NCBI GenBank assembly: GCA_029961685.1
Contig: JARWKL010000010.1
Coordinates: forward strand, 4,566,269-4,630,268
Direction: 5' to 3'
DNA from: Aristolochia californica
Taxonomy: Eukaryota; Streptophyta; Magnoliopsida; Piperales; Aristolochiaceae
DNA length: 64,000 nt
Part shown: piece by piece, positions 58,545 through 64,000 of the stretch
Layout: each line of letters starts with the position of its first letter
Numbering within the stretch: position 1 is the stretch's first letter
Notes under the pieces: generated by a model
The model's input: the letters and a program-made list of their open reading frames with translations, nothing else
Databases searched by the model: none
What the model was told of the DNA's origin: nothing
Translations under genes and position numbers: made by a program

Positions 58545-58689
58545 ATGGATCCATTGCTCCACGGATCGGTTCTCCACGTTAAAAGGATTCCAGACGAGAG
58601 GGGAGGTTTTATTATCAAGAAGGATTCGGAGAGCAGCTGTTTCAGGGAAGAATCCTCACTCGAGGTCACCTATCTCTTGAAAGCCAGCG
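58545..58689 (+). CDS. Orphan first exon of an unrecognised gene
   Basis: ATG at 58545 opens a frame beginning MDPLLHGSVLHVKRIPDERG and running to LEVTYLLKASG, cut by a consensus donor GTAAGC at 58690 (phase 1). The preceding 200 bp are CT-rich and GC-balanced like a plant 5' UTR, and codon use looks genic. Downstream, only repeats and transposons follow to the window edge, so the remaining exons lie beyond it after a large intron, or the gene was cut by insertion. The peptide was not recognised. An in-frame ATG at 58527 adds six residues. Confidence 0.5.
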
Positions 58690-58737
58690 GTAAGCACGCA
58701 GGAATGTCAGTGCCGCGCGCTGTCTCTTGGTGTTTTT

Positions 58738-58776
58738 AGTCCCACATTGCTTTTATTGCTAAAAGCAATAGGGACT
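58738..58776. repeat. Strong hairpin: 17-bp arms with one bulge
   Basis: AGTCCCACATTGCTTTTA and TAAAAGCAATAGGGACT pair with a single bulge around a TTGC loop. The left arm contains TCCCACAT, similar to the plant snRNA/7SL upstream element RTCCCACATCG. Confidence 0.7.
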
Positions 58777-58850
58777 TTGAGGCTTAAATCCCTCTTCACG
58801 GATAAAAACCTTGAAATTGTTTTGCATTTAACTTCCCAGAGTCGTTACAA

Positions 58851-58875
58851 GAGAGAGAGAGAGAGAGAGAGAGAG
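58851..58875. repeat. (GA)n microsatellite
   Basis: Twelve uninterrupted GA units. Confidence 0.95.
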
Positions 58876-58876
58876 C

Positions 58877-59356
58877 TACTAAAGAGATCAGCGTGGATTG
58901 AAGAGGTAGGAGAAATTGAGATTTGTGGCTTCATGATACTTCAAGTGAGACTAGTTGAGTGTGTGGTAACTTCTTATCCCCGTGTGATTCTTTTATAGTC
59001 TTTCTTTAGATGTTGAATACATGTTAAAACTAGTTTTTGATCAATGTAGAGAAACGCCATTTCGTAGTTCTTGCATAGGTCTATTTTGGTTGTTGAAATT
59101 CCTTGTGGCTTTCAGTTCTCTCATGGAATTTCATCTAGTTACTCTTTATAGGATGTGCGATTGAGAATAATCGGATTCAGTGATTGAATTTTGCACTAGC
59201 CAATGAGAGAAAAAGATTACTCCACCTTCTCTTTTCTCTTTCGTGCAACTACTTCCGGATCACATTTGGGAAGCTATTCTCTCGTGTCTATCTCCACTCT
59301 CTTAGTGATGAAAGCGATTTCCTAAAAGTTTAATTCCATCATCCAATCCCAATCTG
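58877..59356. other. Unclassified, between microsatellite and LTR
   Basis: No recognised repeat or coding signal. Confidence 0.35.
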
Positions 59357-59880
59357 TTTGAAGAAGATTAAGAGAATAGAAGAGATTTGAGAGAGAAATA
59401 AGAGAGAAAAATAGAGAAAAAGAGAAAAAAATACAGAAAAGAGAGGGAAAAGCAACAATTCTGTGTTAGAGTTCTGTGTCGAAAAAGCACGAGCTCCCCT
59501 CTTTAATTAATGACTTGAGTGAAAGATTCATAGCATAACGAGAATGCCACTAGTTACGCAAGAGTATAAAACATAAAATACAATTTAGAAAAAGGTGAAA
59601 TTTGGAATATAAGATCTTAACTAAGATATCTATCTAGTAGATATAAGTAGAGAATAATCAGGTGATAAAATGACCAAAATACCCATGCGTTAATATTTTC
59701 ATTCCCCCTCAAACAATAGCCTAAATATCAAACAATCTCAGGTTAGTCACAAAATATTAAATGTTCATGTCTCCCCCTCCACTTTGGTTGTTTCTTACTT
59801 CTGACTTATTAAGTTATCCTTAACTATCTTACTTCCAACATAGTTAGTATTAGAAGAACCCATCACATCAATCTTGTTAT
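59357..59880 (-). mobile_element. Copia-like LTR with adjoining 3' interior
   Basis: Minus strand: polypurine GTTTGAGGGGGAA directly followed by an LTR start TGAAAATATTAACGC at 59701; the LTR runs to about 59357 through an A/G-rich leader (gagagaaataagag). The right side (59702-59880) repeats cccctccactttgg-type interior. No coding sequence remains. Limits approximate. Confidence 0.55.
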
Positions 59881-59969
59881 TTTGAGTGTACTATGGACCC
59901 TTTTTAAGAGCACTCTTCCGGGGGGGGAATGAATTCCCCCCGCATTACTTAGTTCATCCCACTTATGGC

Positions 59970-61218
59970 GTTAGTCCATAATGACTTGAATTGAAGTGAG
60001 ATAACACAATTTCATTCGCTCAGGCAAAAACGGGAGAAAACTGTTTCCTACCTATTTTGCGAATCATCAGCTTTCTTCCCTCCTCCCCCCCCGGCTATTC
60101 TCCTCTCCCTCTCGTCAGCCTCTCCAGACGATCTCTGCTCCCTCCCCGACCGTTCAACAAAGTATTTTTTCTCCCTCTGCCCCCACCTCTGTCGCAGAGC
60201 CCCTCGGCCTCCCTCTTCCCCCCCCCGTCGCGATCGTTCAGCAAAGTATTTTTTCCTTCCTTTGCCCCCACCCCCGTCGGTCATCCTCCCTCTGCCCCCA
60301 CCTCCGTCGCAGAGCACGGGAGGCTCTGTCGCAGAGCCCCTCGGCCTCCCTCTCTTTCCGCCCCCCCCTGTCGGCCTTCCTTCCTCCCTCTCTCGACCTC
60401 CGTCGCAGAGCTCAGGAGGCCAGAGCCCCTCGACCTCCTGGCTTCTCTTCTCTCTCGGCCTCCCTATTTTCTCCCTCTCGGTGCACCGTCGGAGCGTCGC
60501 CTCCGTCGCCGTTGCCTGCCGCCATCGCCATTGCCCGCTGCCGTCGCCGTTGCCAAGCCCGCCGTAGAGGAAGACGAAGACAATGTTTAATTTTTCCTAA
60601 GGAAAAATTAAACATCGTCATAATTGGTTTAATTATCCAATTAATTAAACCATTAGTTTTTCATTTTTTGTTAATATATTATTAATTAATAATATTTAAA
60701 ATGTATATTATGTTATTGATAAATTAATATATTTATTTATTTATTATGTATTTATTTATTTTAAATAATTTATTCTAGTCACACGTAATTAGTATATTAA
60801 TTTATAATAAACTATAATCATTAATTGGTTTAATTATCCAATCGTTATAATTAATTAAACCATAATTATTGTTTTAATTTATAATAAATTATAATCATTA
60901 ATTAATATAATATAATTTTTCATTAATTAGGATATTAATATATTCTAATACTACACGTAAAATCACTTATAAGTGTAGTAACCACGTTTATTTTTGTTAA
61001 TTATATGTTTAGGTATATGTTCTATTTAAGTATATTATAAAATGTTACTTATTCTCTTTTTTATATCATATTTTTCATTTGGGGGCACTAACACTGGACT
61101 ATATTTTCCAGCCACTTGAACTCGTCTATACTAACACCCAAACATGAGTTGAAGTGGAAGCAATTCATCTCACTTCAATTCAATTTTCCACTTCACTTCC
61201 ACTTCATTATGGACTAAC
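59970..61218. mobile_element. TIR DNA transposon (about 1.25 kb, non-autonomous) with GC-rich payload
   Basis: GTTAGTCCATAATGA at 59970-59984 is repeated inverted at 61204-61218, and inner words gaattgaagtgagat also match in inverse. The interior splits into a C/T-rich, GC-rich half (60060-60590) with at least four copies of cgtcgcagagcccctcgg-like words, and an AT-rich half (60600-61080) with repeated attggtttaattatccaat. No transposase. Termini suggest a PIF/Harbinger or Mutator-like MITE; the target duplication was not settled because the flanks are G/C runs. Confidence 0.6.
60583..60615. repeat. 15-bp-arm inverted repeat at the GC/AT boundary
   Basis: ATGTTTAATTTTTCC and its reverse complement, separated by TAA. 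It sits exactly between the GC-rich and AT-rich halves of the TIR element. Confidence 0.8.
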
Positions 61219-61329
61219 CCCCCCTTCAAGTACTTTAAAATTCTCTAACCAGCTTTAAATGTACCTTCCTTGGATTTATTGGGCCCGATAACTATAACAT
61301 AAATCAACTTACCTACTAGGCATCTATAT

Positions 61330-63216
61330 TGTGTCCTATCCTCGAGTACAAGACTTTCTTCATAAACAAGATTAGTATTAATTTCTATGGGATTCTCAAC
61401 TGGTTTGTACCCAAGATGCTAGTATATCCAAAATGTACTTTCACTAGGAGAGTACTTTATCTTGTTTGCTATAAGCAATTTCTATACCAAAGTACTTTAA
61501 GTGACCCAAATCTTTGGTCTGAAAGTGAGTGGTTAAATGCTTCTTAACTTGGTTAATTCCTTCAAGACCATCCCGATATACTATAATGTCATTAACATGT
61601 ACCAATAAGATAACTACACCTGCCTTTCTTTTGAGTAGAAACATAGAATAATTACAATGGCTTTTGTAAAACCTAAACTGCATCACAACATTACTAAACT
61701 TTTCAAACCAAGCTTTCAACCTTTGTTTAAGTTCATTGACAACCTTCTTCAACCTACATACGTTGGTCCATAAAGACTTCTTCTTTCAAGTCACCATCAG
61801 AAACGTATTTTTTACATCAAGGTGAAAAAGTGGCCATCCTTTATTAATTGCCACAAAAATCAAAATATGTACTGATGTAACTCTTGCTACCGGTGAAAAT
61901 GTTTCAAGACATCAACTCTCAAGGTTGTGTATATCCCTTTTGCCACCAATCTTGCTTTATATCATTCATCAGGCCCATCAATATTATATTTAATGGTACG
62001 TCCTAGAGGTGGATCCCAGAGATTCCACGTCCCCCTAGACATCAAGGTACTCGTATATTCATTCGTAGCTTGTTTTCATTTAGAGAAAGCTAAGACATTC
62101 TGAACTGAATGGGGAATAGTGGACAAGGTCATAGAAAAAGATTTATAGGATGGTGATAGGAAATCAAAGGGAAACATATTGTGATATAGGATGAGAAATA
62201 CATGAGTGTTTACCTTTTCTAAGACTAATGGGTAAATCCAAATCAGAAGGAACTGGACTAGTAGGCAATGAGGCAAATGGTTGGACAGTAGGATGAGGCT
62301 TAGGTGCAGGAATTGCTAGTGGCACAAATGATGGCAATTCACGCGGTTGGCCTCTATTGTAAACCTATAGAGGAGGAGATGAACCTACACTTGGAGCATC
62401 CAAAACAACGATGGGGACGAGACTCTTCATAGAAAGACCAAGAAAGGATGGAGACTCGACAATAGATGGAAAATAGGGAGTGTGTTTAGAAAATGTAACA
62501 TCAGTTGATACATACGTTTTTCATCGAATGGTATCATAACATTTATAACATTTCTAACCACGTGAATGTCCCAGAACAATGCATTTGACAGATCAATGAA
62601 ACAACTTATTTGAAGAACTACCAAACGCATGATCAAAACATGAGCAACCAAAAATACAAGGCATCACATTAAACCCCTTACAATGAGGTTTTAAAACAGG
62701 TAAGGGAACCCAACCACACAAATAGATGATGACATGCGATTGATTAAGTAACACAAAGTCAATACAACATATCTCCAAAACGACTTTGGAATATTTATGC
62801 GAAGCATTAAGGTGCGGGTAACTTTTAGAAGATGTCTATTTTTCTATTTTGCAACCCCATTTTGTTGGGGAGTGTATATACAAGACATTTGATGAGTAAT
62901 ACCATGTGAGGCACAAAAAAATAAAAAATAATGATTGAGATACTCAAATCCATTATCAGTATGGAAAATGTGAATGTGGGCATCAAATTGATTTTTTATT
63001 TTGTTAAAAAATTTAGAGATACATCAAATACTTTGAATTTCTCTTGTAGGAGATACATAAAAAAAAATTATTTAAAGCCACATGGACTAGGAAACCATCA
63101 TGACCTCATACATCAGAATGAACTAGTTCATACAAACGGGAACTACGACTAGTACTAATAGGAAAACTAGCTTGACAATACTTCCCTAATTGACAAGTCT
63201 CACAATCAAAAGACAT
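61330..63216 (-). mobile_element. Ty1/copia remnant (integrase to reverse transcriptase)
   Basis: Minus strand, 5' to 3': integrase IFHTDNGFEYLNHYF (about 62965), [10 protein letters not shown] and KNRHLLKVTRTLM (about 62860); the linker WDIHVVRNVINVMIPFDEKR (about 62550; intact copies read FLGYxxxxKGYRCYDP); and reverse transcriptase at 61444-61752 with LKAWFEKFSNVVMQFRFYKS, VHVNDIIVYRDG (YVDD degraded to HVND) and HFQTKDLGHLKYFGIEIA. It is decayed by stops and cut at its 5' side by the LTR at 63217. Confidence 0.85.
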
Positions 63217-64000
63217 TGTTGGAAGATATGAAGTAATTAGCGTGATATCGATGTAATTAGCTTACATTTTCTGTACCTTATTCACTCTTACTAGGGTGAA
63301 AGGTATTCTTGTAATATTAATACTTTTGATATCTACAAATACAACTTAAGGGGGAGGGTTTCGACTAAGTCCAAAATCTTAATTTCCTCTTTTTCTCTCA
63401 CGTATACTCTTCTCTCTTTTTTCTCTTGCATGTGTATCATACTCTCTCCTCTCTTTTCTCTTTTCTCTCTTGGATGTGTATCATACTTTCTCCACTCTTT
63501 TCTCTTTTTTCTTTTCCCTTCTTCCTTCACCTATGGAATCCTGAAAATCAACATAGTGGTATCTGAGCGGAGATTGATTTTCAAGATTCCAATTGTTTTC
63601 TTTGTTGCTCGTATTATGAAATTGGAAGATTGATGTTTGATCATGGGTTGTTCAATTTTGAAGGATGTCTTAGTTTATTAAAAAAATAAGTTATTTCTCA
63701 TATTTTTCATGTTGCTCGTATTTGATGGGTAAGTTTACCCCTTATTCTAAAACCAAAAAGTGTTTTTTTTTTGCGTTTCTGGAAAAGAGAATGAAGGTGT
63801 TGTGCTTCTTCATTTACAACAAGTAGTATTGCTTCTTAACTTGGTGTTTTTAATTAGTACTCTTGGAGCATCTCAAGTCTCTTTGACGTGCTTAGAAATT
63901 GCTGAGTAGAAGTGTTGTTCACATTCTTGTTTCCAACAATACTCTCCTCTCGGATCTAGCAACATGATTCTTTTTTAGATTACCTTATTCAAAGAAAGGA
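63217..64000 (+). mobile_element. 5' end of a copia-type LTR retrotransposon (runs off the window)
   Basis: LTR 63217-63553: TGTTGGAAGATATGAAG to AAAATCAACA, 337 bp, with a CT-rich leader half. After a 3-bp spacer comes primer site tggtatctgagcggag (63557). The remaining 430 bp are untranslated leader or gag upstream sequence. It interrupts the older minus-strand copia at 63216. The LTR looks clean, suggesting a younger element. Confidence 0.75.

Noticed and set aside
60048..60621. Pro/Ser-rich and Gly/Arg-rich frames
   Set aside because: They come from a C/T-biased repeated block in a TIR element, open on both strands; not convincing protein.

Overview
The window is plant nuclear DNA. The evidence is AT-rich sequence, GT-AG introns, several plant-type gene families (cytosolic sulfotransferase, short reticulon-like RTNLB protein, ATN1-type Raf-like kinase) and a very heavy load of plant LTR retrotransposons, many of them nested. 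An angiosperm, probably a eudicot, is the best guess; the species cannot be told from the sequence alone.

Four complete genes and one orphan first exon were resolved by eye: an intronless sulfotransferase (8209-9201, minus); a seven-exon macro-domain protein with a likely organellar transit peptide (12677-16678, plus); a five-exon reticulon-like protein stretched over about 27.7 kb (17488-45236, minus); a six-exon Raf-like protein kinase (51252-55850, minus); and an unrecognised exon with a good donor site (58545-58689, plus). All exon joins keep frame and use GT-AG sites, so the four complete genes look intact.

Layout: 1-4.9 kb holds copia and non-coding LTR debris plus an odd GATCGATC-rich stretch. 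4.92-7.39 kb is a non-autonomous hAT-type element with an 8-bp target duplication. 8.2-9.2 kb is the sulfotransferase. 10-12.3 kb is LTR and hAT-like debris. 12.7-16.7 kb is the macro gene. 17.5-45.2 kb is the reticulon gene, whose intron 4 (17.3 kb) and intron 2 (7.5 kb) are packed with transposons: a 150-bp minisatellite, a possible mitochondrial insertion, nested LTR elements, a TRIM, LINE ends, a SINE, and an LTR element that carries pieces of a DEAD-box helicase and a mitochondrial ADP/ATP carrier. 46.6-50.8 kb holds a solo LTR and copia remains. 51.3-57.2 kb is the kinase and its promoter. 58.5-64 kb is the orphan exon followed by more transposons, including a TIR element with a GC-rich payload and a fresh-looking copia LTR at the right edge.

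The host genes show no operon-like link with each other. The strongest points of interest are the transposon-bloated but intact reticulon gene, the gene-capturing LTR element at 27.5-30.9 kb, and one non-coding LTR family that recurs at least six times in the window. No CRISPR array, rRNA gene, intact tRNA gene or prokaryotic-type system was seen.
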